Position numbers and translations under genes: made by a program. A DNA stretch of 64,000 nt, from NCBI GenBank assembly GCA_036346375.1, contig CM070510.1:66002376-66066375 (forward strand), given 5' to 3'. Each line of letters begins with the position of its first letter. Positions within the stretch are counted from its first letter, which is position 1. Shown piece after piece: positions 33,998-44,927 of this stretch. Under the pieces are notes generated by a model, which was not told the origin of the DNA, did not search any database, and worked only from the letters and a program-made list of their open reading frames with translations. Source of the stretch: Guadua angustifolia. Taxonomy: Eukaryota > Streptophyta > Magnoliopsida > Poales > Poaceae.

Positions 33998-35700
33998 TTG
34001 GTTCATCCGGCCATCTCTCTGGCGGATTTCGGTCTTCCGTCCAAAAGGACCTTGCATCTGGTGATGGCAGGTTCACACTTGCAGCGACAAGATGTGGCGG
34101 AGGCTAGTAGCGCCCAGAATATGTCTCGGCACTCTCGCCGGACGAGGGATCGCCTCACGCCGCCCCTGCAGGAGGGTGGTGGCGCCCACACGGCGGCGGC
34201 CGAGCTTCCAGTTCGGCGTCAGCTGGCCATGGAGGCCGCAACTCCAGCCCAGAAACTGCATGCGGTCCGTCTCCTCCTGGACCACCCTCCGGTGGAACTT
34301 GCAGGAGACACCCCGGCCACACCATGGCTGCGGGATATCGCTAGCCTCGTGGACGTGGCTCAGCTCCACGTAGGGATGCTCGACCGGTTCGGGACCGCTT
34401 GCACCCTCACCAAGGGTGCCCCTGAGCGACTCAAGCTTCCAAATTACCGCCTGCTGAAGCGCCTGCCAGCGGGCGAGTAAAGGAAAGAGCGTGCAAGAAG
34501 AAGGTCCCAGCTCCGCGAGGAGCCGTGGGGACCTGAGGGACCATCTGGAGCTCCGGCGCCGGCAGCGCGGCGGTGATTTGCGTGATCACCTGCAGCGTCG
34601 TCGCGCTCGCGACGGACGGATGGCCCCTGGGGGTGAGAGTTTCTCTCATGACTCTCACCTTCAGAGCGAGGAGGAGGTCCGCTCCTCCGACTCTTTGGGG
34701 AGTCGCGGTCTGCCCTCCCTGATACGGTTTCCAGGCCGAGGTCGGGGCGGACGGCAGGATCCCCCCTATGGCGTCGGATGCCAGGCGCTTTCCCGACGGC
34801 TGCGCCACGTGGTGTGGCCCTAAAGGTTTCGCCCGGCCTCCATCGAGAAGTACGAAGGCACCACCAACCCAGAGGAGTTCCTGCAGATCTACACCAACGT
34901 GGTGCGTGCCGCTGGCGGGTCTGGAAAGGCCATGGCCAACTACTTCCCAATGGCCTTGACGGGGTCCGCCCGGTCCTGGCTGTTGAACCTCCCGTGAGGA
35001 TCGGTGCACTCGTGGGAGGAGTTGTGCGACCTCTTTGTCGCCAACTTCCAAGGTTCCTTCGCATAGCTGGGCGTGGAGGATGATCTCCATGTCCTCGAGC
35101 AGGAAAGAGGGGAGTCGTTGCCCGACTTCATTTGACGATCCTGCCACTGTCGCAACACGATTCCCTGGATTTCCAAGCAGTCGGTCGTCATCGCCTTTCG
35201 AAGAGGCGTTCGCGACCGCAAGATGCGGGAAAAGATGGTGACCCGCAACATCGCCACCACCTCCGAGCTCTTCTCCCTGGCGCACAAGTGCACGTGGGCA
35301 GCGGAGGCTCTGGGGCCGACATCTAGCGCCGCGCGAGGACGCGGCTGGGACGAAGCCGGGACTTCGAGGGGCCTCGGCCATGCAAGCAAGAAGGCACGGA
35401 AGCGCGAGGCGACCGAGACCAGGTGGGTCCTGGCCGCCGAGCGCGAGCGTGAAGACGCCCGGCCGTGGAAGCGCGACCGCCGTGACCGGCGGGATGACCG
35501 CCGCGAGCGGCGGGACGACCATCGAGGCCGACGCGGTGATCGCTGCGGTCGAGGGAGCGACCGCCGCGAGGAAAAGGAGGGCGAGCCCTTCTGCCCGATC
35601 CATCAGACCAACTCTCATGGCCTGGATAATTGCCGAGTCGTGAGCAAGATGGTCGAGCAGCGGCTCAAGGAGCGCAGCCTCCACGGCGGCGACCAAGACG
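33998..35700 (+). pseudogene. gypsy gag pseudogene
   Basis: The N-terminal frame 33998-34480 (160 codons) precedes frame changes at 34480-34820. The retrotransposon gag domain is readable at about 34830-35290 (RPASIEKYEGTTNPEEFLQI, then SWEELCDLFVANF). It has three in-frame stops, TGA 34995-34997, TAG 35064-35066 and TGA 35133-35135. An Arg/Asp-rich stretch and a zinc-knuckle variant CPIHQTNSHGLDNC follow (about 35591-35632). Gag would assemble the particle and bind RNA; this copy would be truncated. Confidence 0.88.
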
Positions 35701-36428
35701 AAGACCCCGCCTCGCTGGCCTTCCAGCAGGCGGACCGCACTGTGGTGTACATTTATGGTGGCTCATCCACCTATCCCTCCAATGCTTCCTATAAGCGGTT
35801 GAGGAGGGAGGTGTGCGCCACGGCGTTGGCTTCAGGGGCGTGTCGGATGCTGAAGTGGTCGGAGGAGCCGATCACCTTCTGTTGGGCTGACCACCCTGAT
35901 AGCATCGCCGGCATTGGTCACCTTCCGATCGTGGTTTCCCCTACGATCCGGAATGTGAGGCTCGGGCGGGTGCTGATGGACGGAGGGAGCTCCATCAACC
36001 TCGTGTCCTTCGAAGCATTCCGGGCATTCCAGGTGCCTAACTAGGAGCTGTGCCCGGCCCTGCCTTTCTACGACGTGGCCCCGGGGGCTAGTATGGTCCT
36101 CCTAGGCCAAGTGCGCCTTCCCGTTACCTTCGAGGAGGAAAGCAACTTTCGTATGGAGTTGGTCGACTTCGAAGTCGCCGATTTCGACCTCCCGTACAAT
36201 GCCATACTCGGCCGACCTGCTTTGGCTAAGTTTATGGCGGCAACTCACTATGGCTACATGGTGGTGAAGATGCCAGGGCCTGGTGGCCCCATAACCATCC
36301 GGGTGGACATGCCAGAGGCTTTGCGCTGCCACAAGCACGCACTAGACCTGGCCGGTGCCACCTATGGGAAGTTTACCGATGCCGCTTCCCGAGAACCCTC
36401 AAAGACCAGCGCCGCTTCGGCGAGGTAA
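35701..36428 (+). pseudogene. gypsy aspartic protease region
   Basis: The frame continues from gag into the protease, with the active-site text LMDGGSSINLV (Asp near 35979), the DGGS form typical of Tat-lineage elements. An in-frame TAG at 36042-36044 splits it; the second part (36075-36428) holds YNAILGRPALAKFMAATHY. The protease would cut the Gag-Pol polyprotein. Confidence 0.85.
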
Positions 36429-36483
36429 AGGTGGTCTCCTCGAAAGTGCGGCGAGCTCGGAAGTCCGCTTATTGGCGCCACCT

Positions 36484-37285
36484 CGCCAAATAGAAAGATG
36501 CGCTCGTCATCATCCTCCGGTCTAATTCCGATGTGTTCGCGTGGCAACCGTCCGATATGACTGGGGTCCCCAGGGAGGTGATCGAGTACCGACTGGCTAC
36601 GCTCCCCGAGGTGCGCCCGGTCCGCCAAAAGGTCCGGCGCCAGGCACCGGAGCGTCAGGACGCCATTCAGGAGGAGGTAGAGAAGCTGTTGCGCGCAGGG
36701 ATCATTCGGGAGGTCTCTCATCCCGAGTGGCTTGTCAACCCTGTGCTCGTCAAGAAGTCCAACGGGAAGTGGCGAATGTGTGTTGATTTCACCGACCTCA
36801 ACAAGGCCTGCCCGAAGGATCCTTACCCCTTGCCGCGCATCAATCTCATCGTCGATTCCACGGCGGGATGTGAACTGTTGTGCTTTCTGGATGTGTACTC
36901 TGGGTACCATCGATTAGCATGGCGGCGAAGACGAAGACAAAATCGCTTTTGTAACACCCATGGCGCTTATTGTTATGTCGAATGGCTTTTGGGTTAAAAA
37001 TGCTGGTTCTACTTACCAATACGCCATGCATATCACTTTCGATCCACGATAGGGCGCAACCTTGAGGTGTACGCCGACGACACGGTCGTGAAAGTGAAAA
37101 AGAGCGAAGAACTGATTGAAGAGCGATCAGCCTTTTGCTCGCTCCTCCGGCATGCCCAGCCCGGTCCTCGATCACCAAGGTCAGCGGGCGGCACCACGGC
37201 GGGACCAGTGGAGTCCATCGCCGGGAAGGATTGGATGATCTGGAGGCGTTCTGAGCACTCCAGATCACAGAGCGGCCGGGCCTCG
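36484..37285 (+). pseudogene. gypsy reverse transcriptase pseudogene, truncated
   Basis: The readable frame 36533-36997 contains the finger and palm motifs: REVSHPEWLVNPVLVKKSNG, WRMCVDFTDLNKACPKD, then LDVYSGYHR, after which the frame is lost. A separate frame restores VYADDTVVKVKKSEEL, with the catalytic YADD at 37070-37081. The gene stops soon after, where the copia solo LTR begins, and no RNase H or integrase follows beyond it. The deletion is older than, or occurred with, the later insertion. Confidence 0.88.
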
Positions 37286-40200
37286 TGTAAGTTCAACCTT
37301 CATTAGTTATGGTTTTGGTGTTAATGACAAATCTAATATTGAGATTATCCATTAATGTGATTTTGTTATTAATGACAAATCTTATATCGAGACTAACTTG
37401 TTTATTTAGAATATCCTTGATTAGTCTCATCGCATTGAAAAATGGAAAACCCAAGGTATGTTTGCATATTCATTCTAATATTAGTTGCATACTTTGGAGT
37501 CAAGTTGAAATATGAATGTCCCCGTTATATTAACCACAAAATGTGCATTATGTTTCTCAATCCATATATTACATGGATGCACATATTTAGGGGGAGTTTG
37601 TAGTTTAACTTGAAAGTCTCTTTGTATTGATCAATTCGTTATTGACACATATAAGGATCAAGACAAAGAAACTAAATCTTTGAGTATATATTCGAATTGC
37701 CTAGTTATAAGTATACTCATGGTAATATAGGATATACTCCAATACGATCAATTTGAATATGTGCATATTATCTCCAAGTCAATCATATTTATGCACATAT
37801 ACATGTGGGTGTATTCTATAGTTGATGATCTAGAGTAATGATCATTTCCATACAATTTACATATAATGGATCATTACTTTTCATCAACATGAGTATATGA
37901 AAACTTGTGTAGTTAATATATACTCATATCAATTTAAATGATAATTTAAATTGAGTTCATTTGTCTTAATTAATTATTAAAGAACACTTCATCATGTGTT
38001 GATGGTGTTCCGTGATTAATTGAGGACAAATGAATAGTTCTTAAGTATAATAAAGCATGAGTTGCATTATTGTACTTAAGGCACAATTAAATCATTCAAA
38101 TTAATTTAGGTTGTGCTCAATTGATCTAAAGGCATCCATTATGTGTTAATGGAGTGCAAGAGATAATTGAGACAACCGTGCATCTTGGACTAACCATTTG
38201 TATAAGTTGTGATTGAGTTAGGTCCAAAGATGGATGAGATAATTGAGAACGGGACAAGGACGGCATCATGAGGTGATGGACATCAAGAAAAGATCCCGAA
38301 TCTGAAAGAGGAGTCGAGTGATGATCCCGGGGGAGTATCGAGTAAAGATCATAAAGACCCCAAAGGGGATTGCTTATGCGCGGCGGTGAAGGTATAATTA
38401 GATAGGCTAAGGACTTTGTAGTCTTTGAGTCTAAGGTTGTTATCGCCGTGCTATTAAGAGGGATCGTTCCCTAGCTTGAGCTTCATCATGTGTTGGTGAT
38501 CTCATTCCGCGTTCACTCAAAGCTCAAATCTTATTTGATTTGGTTTTTGCATATGGGTTAACTATTTGGCATGTGTTGCAAATGTGTTAAGCCTATGCTT
38601 GGTTGTTTTGCATTATGCTCTGATTTGCATGTGTTGCAAAGATGAAAGAGTATATGCATTTGGTTTTCGCATTATGCTTTGATTCGCATGTGTTGCAAAG
38701 AGGATAAGCTAATGCGTTGGCTTTTGCGTGGAGTTCACTTTTGCATGTGTTGCATTAGTTGAAGCTTCATGTTTTGGTTTCGTTTAAAACAATCTTTCAA
38801 AATCTTGTGGTTGCTTGGAGCTAAGTTTTGCATGTGTTGCAAAAGGAGAGAGCTCAAGCATGATTCGGTATTTGTGTGGTTGTATGGAGCTAGAGGCTTG
38901 CATGTGTTGCGAGTAAAGAGCTCATACGTGTGATTTGATTTTAGTTGATGTTTGGTTTTGGTGTTGCATGGGACTAGAGAATTGCATGTGTTGCAATTAG
39001 AGAGTTCATGCACCTTGATTTGATGTTGCTTGGAGCTAGACTTTTGCATGTGTTGCAAAGAGTAGTGCTCAAGTATGAAATGTGTTTATTATGTTATTTG
39101 CAAGTTCAGCAGCAAATAAACCGAGGCTTATGAGTCCGAATTCGAGAGCATGTGAGTAGGGCTTGCAACGGGTGTTGGCAAGTTGACTGGGTCTCGTGTT
39201 GACCTTCACATGGCTAGGGGGATTAATCTCATAAACTCGAGTTTGATTTGCTTAATACGTTTTGCGAATAGATCTTGAGCTGGTTGCAAAATATGTTTTT
39301 GCAATTTGATTGAAATTCTTTGAGCATGGGCTATGTTGGTGCAAATGTGTTTTGCACGTGTGTATGATCATGTGTTTGATCATCTAGAGGCTCAAAGAAT
39401 GGGTTTTGGTTTTTGGAGGAATGATTTTAGTATGAAAAATCTTGTCTTCTCTGTGAGGCCGGTGCTACGGCAGTGGTATCCCTGCTACCGGTGAGTGAGT
39501 AGCACCGCCTCCTCTGGCCGGTGTGATATTTCCAGAGGGGTGCGTTTTGAGGTTTGCCGTGGTCCCGGTTATCGGCTTGAGGCCGTTGTTGGCGTGAGCA
39601 GTAGCACCGCTCCCGCTTGGTCGGTGCTACGGATTTTCAGTAACGGCTAGTTTTCTAGCCGTTGGTCTGAGTCGGTGCTACCGGTTCTAGTAGGGCGGTA
39701 GCACCGGATTTTCTGGAGTTTTGCCCATTTCGACCCTCATCGGCTAGTTTTGGCTTAGAGGCTATATAAGGAGGCCTTGGGGGGTCATTGGCTGGGTGCT
39801 GGAGTTATTGTGAGTGTGTGGGAGTTGTGTGCATGTGTTGCCCTCTTCCATTTGCTTCTTGAGCTAAGAGTGAGCCCTAAATTGCATGTGTTGCAATTAG
39901 GAGTGGGTTTGAGAGCCTCTTGTGCATGTGTTGCACTTGAGGGAGGCCTTGTGCATGTGTTGCACTTGGTGATCACCGGTTGCGCATTTGTTGTGCTCGG
40001 TGAGGTTCAAGCGAAGGAGCGGTTTATTACTCTTGGAGGTTGCCGACTCCTAGACGGCGTAGGCGTCGGCGCGGAGCTCTCGAGGTGTGAGAAGCCCGGA
40101 AGTTTGTGAAGGTTCGGGTTGAGCCCACGCTACGAGCGTGAAAACCACAACTAGTGGAAAGAGGCGGTGCTCGAGCGGAGCCGGCCCAAGTGTGGGCTAG

Positions 40201-40561
40201 CCTCAACGTGGACTAGGGGAGACCGCAAGTCTCCTAACACCACTGAAAAACATCGGTTGTCCCTTGTCTCTTTACTTTCAAGCATTTACATTATTGAGTA
40301 TTTATCAATTGCTTGATTGCATTAGAATTGCTTAGTATTAATTGTTTGTCCAATTTAACAATTCTAGTTTAGAGACATAATTTAGATAGTGCACATAGTG
40401 AGCCTAGTTGATTTAGGCTTTAATTGTCAAAACCGAGTTTATCGCCCGCATTATAATTGTGTAGGTTTTGACATAGGGGTTGATTAGAGCGAATTGATTA
40501 GTGAGCGATCGAATTTTGTAAATCGCCTATTCACCCCTCTAGGCGCATCCTCGACCCTACA
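37286..40561 (+). mobile_element. Copia-type solo LTR inserted in gypsy element
   Basis: The segment starts TGTAAGTTC and ends CGACCCTACA, and CTCG occurs directly outside both ends (37282-37285, 40562-40565), with gypsy sequence on both sides. The last 100 bases (TTCACCCCTCTAGGCGCATCC) read like the 3' end of long SIRE/Maximus-type copia LTRs. A TATA box GCTATATAAG lies at 39761-39770, and CGGTGCTAC/GGTAGCACCG phrases occur in both orientations upstream. No internal gag-pol is present, so it arose by LTR-LTR recombination. At 3.3 kb it is long for a copia LTR. Confidence 0.75.
38569..39990 (+). repeat. Array of TTGCA-TGTGT-TGCAA dyad motifs
   Basis: The core GCATGTGTTGCAA, a 5 bp inverted repeat around TGTGT, occurs at about 38569, 38627, 38686, 38743, 38830, 38900, 38983 and 39046, then again near 39831, 39883, 39923 and 39952 with small changes. 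The first four are spaced 57-59 bp, the next ones 63-87 bp. The flanking text (GAGCTAG, CTCAAGCATGA) is also partly repeated, so it is a degenerate minisatellite of about 60 bp. The first group lies upstream of the LTR TATA box, the second just downstream. Confidence 0.85.
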
Positions 40562-40821
40562 CTCGCCGAAATTCCAGCCGCTTCAAGACCCATGAATCAA
40601 GACGGATAGCCACCGGAGAGGGCAAGATCGCCAGATTTCGCTGGCACCCGAAGAAGATGTAAATGTTAATGATGGTGATGCGAAGAAAAATATGCATTCA
40701 AGAAGAAGGGTAAGAAGACTTATCGCCGGCATATGCGCGCCATGTCGTCGCCCTCAGATATCGCCATGCGGTGGTGAGCGCTGGCGACGTTAGGGTCGAT
40801 CCTCCGAGCCACGGTCTCGGA

Positions 40822-41443
40822 CTACCGGCCGCCTAATGAGGCCGATGCCCCAGAACCGATCGACGCGGCCACCATCGCCAGAGCTCGCTGCCTCCTCGAC
40901 GGGCGAAGCCCGGCTCGCGGACTACCGCCTGCGTCAGAGGGTACTCCAAGAAGGTCGACCCCACCGCTGCCGCCGACATAGAGCGGCCGCTCCGCCAGCT
41001 TCTTCCAGCTTGGAGCGTACGACGGGAATGTAGCGGGGCCAACCCATCGTGAAGGCGGAAGTGGCAGCCTGCGACCCCGCCCCTGGAGTGATGCTACAGT
41101 GAAGAAGTAGCGAAAGAGAGGGAGATTGGGCACTACCCCCATGAATATCTCGCAGAGGTAAACGAAGGTGGAAAGAAGAACGATGGAGTTGGGAGAAAGA
41201 TGAAGATGATGGATCTCGTAGAAATGGAGGACGGTGAGGAAGAATTCAGAGAATGGCGGGACCAGGTCCGCCATGAGTCCCCAGGTGAAGACAATAATCT
41301 CCCCTGGCTCGCAGGATGGCACGACCGTCCCTTGCCGAGGGCGAAGGGTGCCTCGGTGCCATCCGGTGATTTAACTCCACCCGCCTCGCCGGGCAGAGAA
41401 GTAGAAGAGGCTGCACCATTGTAGCAGGAGCGAAGTTTTTCAA
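40822..41443 (-). pseudogene. Antisense ORF of Tat-type gypsy element (Transposase_28-like domain)
   Basis: Between pol and the 3' LTR, on the strand opposite to gag-pol, the frame 40822-41322 encodes a hydrophobic/aromatic region. Its parts are FFLTVLHFYEIHHLHLSPNS and FVYLCEIFMGVVPNLPLFRY. I recognise this as the plant 'putative gypsy type transposon' family (PF04195, Transposase_28), known as an extra antisense gene in Tat-lineage elements. Its function is unknown. The N-terminal part (from about 41443) continues in other frames, so at least one frameshift is present. A TATA-like box is upstream on the same strand (41517-41528). Confidence 0.7.
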
Positions 41444-41516
41444 GCAAAGGAGGCGAAAAAAGCAAAGGACAAAATGTGAAGAAGATCAGGAGGCGTAGGC
41501 CGTTGAGTGGGGGTGT

Positions 41517-41528
41517 GCATATATATAG
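41517..41528 (-). promoter_or_regulatory. TATA-like box for antisense ORF
   Basis: Read on the minus strand, CTATATATATGCA lies about 80 bases before the first possible ATG of the antisense ORF. It is independent of the LTR promoter. Inferred from sequence only. Confidence 0.45.
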
Positions 41529-41717
41529 ACACCCCACAAAGATGGTTCGCGAACAGGCAAAAAGCGCGGCGTTTCGGGTCCCAAGAAAAATCGGCGGAAG
41601 TGGGAAGGACCGAAGCGGTTGCGTGCGCAGAGATGGCGGGCCCATCCAGGAACGCACTGGCATTAAATAGGGTCTGAAAAAAACTGGCGTGTGTTCCAGG
41701 ACGGCCCCGGGGGCTAT

Positions 41718-42703
41718 TGTCGGTGTACTTTGCACCAGGGTACCCTCTCCGCCGTAGAAGTAATAGGCCCAAGAAGTGGCTCGCCTGGGCTGGCATCTCT
41801 GGCGGCAATGGGCGAAGCACACTCGCGCCGGGCGGAGAGCGATCGCCTCGGCGAGTAGCTGGCGACACGCTTGCTCGACGGGCGAGTGGTTCATAATACT
41901 GGCGGCAGCCGGGCGAAGACGCTTGTTCTCCGGGCGGAGAGCCCACGGGCCTCGGGCGAAAATTTAGCGATCGCGCCGCCGCCGGGCGGTGGTTCGCGTG
42001 GCGTTTAGCGAGTGGGCGGGCATTCGAGCCCCCTTGTCGTGCCACGATGGCAATCGAAGAATGAGAAGGAAGCTTCGCCGAAAGCTTCTCCCCGACACCT
42101 CATGTCGTGGTCTTTAATTGTGAAGGACTCGCTATCGACACGACGCATTTACTCATCCTCCTCGATGCCTTTTACCAAACCCGCCGCAGAGCTGCCGTGG
42201 TCCCGGACGGACGGGCGAGGCCACTCACCGACATTAAATGAGGTTCGAAGGACAGGGCCATGGAGGCGTGCGTAATAAATGAGTCGTAGGTCAACGTGGA
42301 GGTTGGAATGATGGGTGCAATTAATGTGTTGTAGATAAGCATAGCGTCACCGTCCCCATGCCCAGGCCGTCTCGTCTATATAAGGGCGCCTCGGTGCATG
42401 AAGAAGGAGGCCGGCCGACTAGAGCAGAGAGCATAGAGCATAGAGAAGTGGACATAGAAGAGAACCTTTGTAAATACTTCCCCATTTTCTCAACAAAGAA
42501 CCAGCAGGACGTAGGGCTATTACCCACACCGGGAGCCTGAACCTGGGTAAACCGTTATGTCCATCAGTTTGCTGATTCCCGGGATCCATCATCGAGAGAC
42601 ATTAGGGTTTCCAGCCACGAAGACGCCCTCTACCGAACCATATTTTCCGTCCAGGGAGTAGTCACTCCGTTAGCGGAATCTTGTCAGGTGAAATACGCCG
42701 ACA
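41718..42703 (+). mobile_element. 3' LTR of gypsy element
   Basis: 986 bp, same ends as the 5' LTR, TATA box near 42375. It carries roughly 100 bp more than the 5' LTR in the U3 part (41790-41950), where GGGCGAAG-type phrases repeat; the last 500 bp of the two LTRs are nearly identical. The size difference reflects indels after insertion. Confidence 0.9.
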
Positions 42704-42952
42704 ACGAGTTTAACTAGCTTAAGTTTAAACTAAAATTCAAACTATAATTTGTTTATGATAGCTTAATTGTAGGTATGTGCCAATTATATACATAAATTAG
42801 CAAAACATGTGATCTAAGTTCATTAAAAATATTTGAATTCGAGTATATATCAAAAATTAGCTTGAATTGGTGTATTTGAAATCATGGTGCCTCGATACCA
42901 TGGTGTCCTATTTCGGTGCCGTATATATACACACATAGTATGGAACTATTTT

Positions 42953-43016
<64 letters not shown>

Positions 43017-43121
43017 ACTGGATGTATGTCCATTTAATTATTTTATATATATACTTCCACTTTTTAATGTACCACCTAAATGAACGTGTTACACCTCTTT
43101 ATCACTTTTGGTACACTTTGT
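42704..43121 (+). repeat. Satellite-like tandem repeat, right part
   Basis: Continuation of the B half-unit cut at 33076; it matches 32300-32748. It starts with the second ACGAG copy and ends near GGTACACTTTG. An (AT)n run has expanded inside it compared with the first B half. Confidence 0.8.
42955..43012. repeat. (AT)n microsatellite, 58 bp
   Basis: A pure TA run inside the satellite B half-unit. The equivalent place in the other B half (32628-32644) has only a short TATATATATA run. Confidence 0.95.
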
Positions 43122-43762
43122 AGATATTCAAGACTTAGGGTCTCTAGATCAAGCTTATAAATGTAGAACTGATTACGAACCTCCTAGGATTAGAATTGTG
43201 AAAAGAGGGACAAGATATTGCTTCTTATTAGCCAAGTGGCTTAACACATCACAAGTGCTTGATTATAGAGTATTGTAAGTGAGAGTCTTCTATATATTCA
43301 GATTAGAATGATAATGCATGCTCTTAATGGTACAAACAGGCTCCCTATTTATACAATATGAAGAGGCGGTAGTTAGTCTTCAAAAAGGTATCATACAGCC
43401 GAAGGTTGCTTTTATGCATGCTAAGAAGTATCTTCTCGTTAAAGGGTGCCTTTTAGAGATAATGGCAGTAAACTGGTCGGAGACTTAACCAAGTGACTGA
43501 CCATGGGCCTCGTTCTTTATGGGCTTTACTTTATGGGTTGTGGGCCCAAAAATAGACCATGACTTTTAACCATTGATAGCCCAAATAAAATATGGGCTTT
43601 AATTCTCGTCAGCTAACCCCACGGCTTGGCAAGGGCTGAATGCAGCAAATCGTTGGAAATAATCAGTTAAGCAAGGGATCATTAATTTCATTTCAACTGA
43701 TGCGTGATTAATTGATGATCGATTACTCCAGGTAGGTAGGTACTCCATGTGTCATATATACC
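43122..43762. other. Unassigned; possible LTR fragment
   Basis: A reversed TATA-like box (TGTATAAATAGGG on the minus strand, near 43343-43355), repeated GGGCTTTA/TGGGCC phrases and a CCTCCTAGGATT block suggest a copia LTR in minus orientation. No borders were defined. Confidence 0.3.
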
Positions 43763-44200
43763 GTGACGGTGGCTGACCGAGTAGTTGGAGATGAGGCTGG
43801 TGTAGAGGGCGGCGACGTCGCCTGGCCCGGGGTTGTTGATCCGCGCGCGGCCACAAATTAAGGCGAACGGGTCGTTGCTGCCGACGCCGATGAGGATGTT
43901 GGCTTAGATCTTGAAAAACTCCTCTGCTTCTTCAGCGAACCAATCTGAAAATGTGCAGCAACAGAAGAACTTAACTAGTTCTCCGGGCTTCCTGAGGACG
44001 CAACAAGTGCTCCCGCAAAAGCCCTGCACTTGAGAAGAAGGCACTTCCAATACGCAGTTGAAAACGCACAAACTTCAGGAGAGCAAAAACAGAGCGAAAC
44101 CAAACAGCAAAGGAATTTTGGAGCTGCCATCAACCGCATCTCGGCCTTGGTCGACTCCAAGTGGCGAGCGCACCTGCCTGTTGCGACAACGGGACGGACG
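43763..44200 (-). pseudogene. GDSL lipase exon 3 fragment, interrupted by foreign sequence
   Basis: 43763-43905 matches 26960-27100 of the intact GDSL gene (AGTTGGAGATGAGGCTG, GTCGTTGCTGCCGACGCCGATGAGGA; encodes ISNYS and IGVGSND), with indels and an in-frame stop. 44129-44190 matches 27145-27185 (CTCGGCCTTGGTCGACTC; encodes ESTKAEM). The part between is replaced by unrelated sequence. Divergence from the intact gene suggests a different paralogue as source. No other exons are near. Confidence 0.75.
43906..44128 (+). other. Coding-like insert inside GDSL fragment
   Basis: On the plus strand one frame reads as a Gln/Asn/Ser/Lys-rich polypeptide for about 75 codons (NSSASSANQSENVQQQKNL, then a TGA, then THKLQESKNRAKPN). 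The even codon use is unlike chance. I do not recognise the protein. It may be an exon captured from another gene. Confidence 0.4.
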
Positions 44201-44927
44201 ATGTGTTGTTCTTTTTTGGTCGGTTTTGTGCATGTCACTTTATATATCGATCCGCTCACAGTGTATATATATAACTCCATGAGTGCACTGTGCAGTGTGC
44301 GTAATTACATACAAAACGTCGCGCGTGATCGATCCTGGTGCATACGAACCTTATAACAACCCAAACTAGCTAGCTCTTTACTTCGCGATTAATTCTCTGC
44401 AGCTTAATGAATTATAGTCTGAGTGAGGGCAAAATCAAGCTCCGGTTACACGACCACTGCACATGAACTACTTACAGGTATATATGGTCAAGCGTGTAAT
44501 TAACTGAATTTGGGAGCGTGCGTCCTAACAGAGTATTATGAGCGCAGCTTATAACTTTTAACAAAAAATCAAATTAAGGTACAATTTTTCTTTTACACCG
44601 CACAGTAATGTTGCACATATATATATAATATGGATATATAGCACACGATCGAGTTTTTACATTGTTCATAACAAGCTAGCTAGAAGAACATTTGAACAAG
44701 CACAAAGTTTTGTCAACTGATTTAAGAAAGCTTGCATGCTACGCACAAATATGTAGGAGCTAGTGCACTGCTATTCGCTTTATTGGTAATATTACACGCA
44801 CACACAAACACACTCGGATGAAAGCTGGGCGGAGAGATGACTAGCTAGGAAACATATCAATTAAAAACACACGTGAAGATAATATAGTAAGTCTTGGCAA
44901 GTGCATTTTGTATATATGAGAAGAGGT
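44201..44927. other. Spacer, 3' flank of NLR gene
   Basis: AT-rich, without frames or clear repeats. It should contain the original 3' UTR and poly-A site of the minus-strand NLR gene. Confidence 0.4.

Larger units (their letters stand above)
33077..42703 (+). mobile_element. Complete but decayed Tat/RIRE2-like gypsy retrotransposon
   Basis: The element begins TGTCGGTG and ends CGCCGACA and is flanked by the 5 bp duplication ACGAG (33072-33076 and 42704-42708). It has two LTRs, degenerate gag, protease and RT, a 3' region with an antisense ORF, and a polypurine tract GCCCCGGGGGCTAT before the 3' LTR. RNase H and integrase are missing: pol stops shortly after the RT YADD box. A copia solo LTR is inserted at 37286-40561. 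Without it the element is about 6.3 kb. It is non-autonomous and disabled by stops and frameshifts. Confidence 0.92.

Noticed and set aside
34431..35696. A 421-codon minus-strand open frame
   Set aside because: It is the antisense shadow of the GC-rich gag pseudogene; its composition (Ala/Gly/Pro/Arg) follows from gag codons and no domain is visible.
38569..39990. Regularly spaced repeats that could suggest a CRISPR array
   Set aside because: The genome is eukaryotic, spacers are themselves related, spacing is uneven and there are no cas genes. It is a degenerate minisatellite.
41133..41894. A 253-codon minus-strand open frame running into the 3' LTR
   Set aside because: It overlaps the antisense ORF in another frame and the LTR U3. 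Only a short N-terminal part could belong to the antisense protein before its frameshift.
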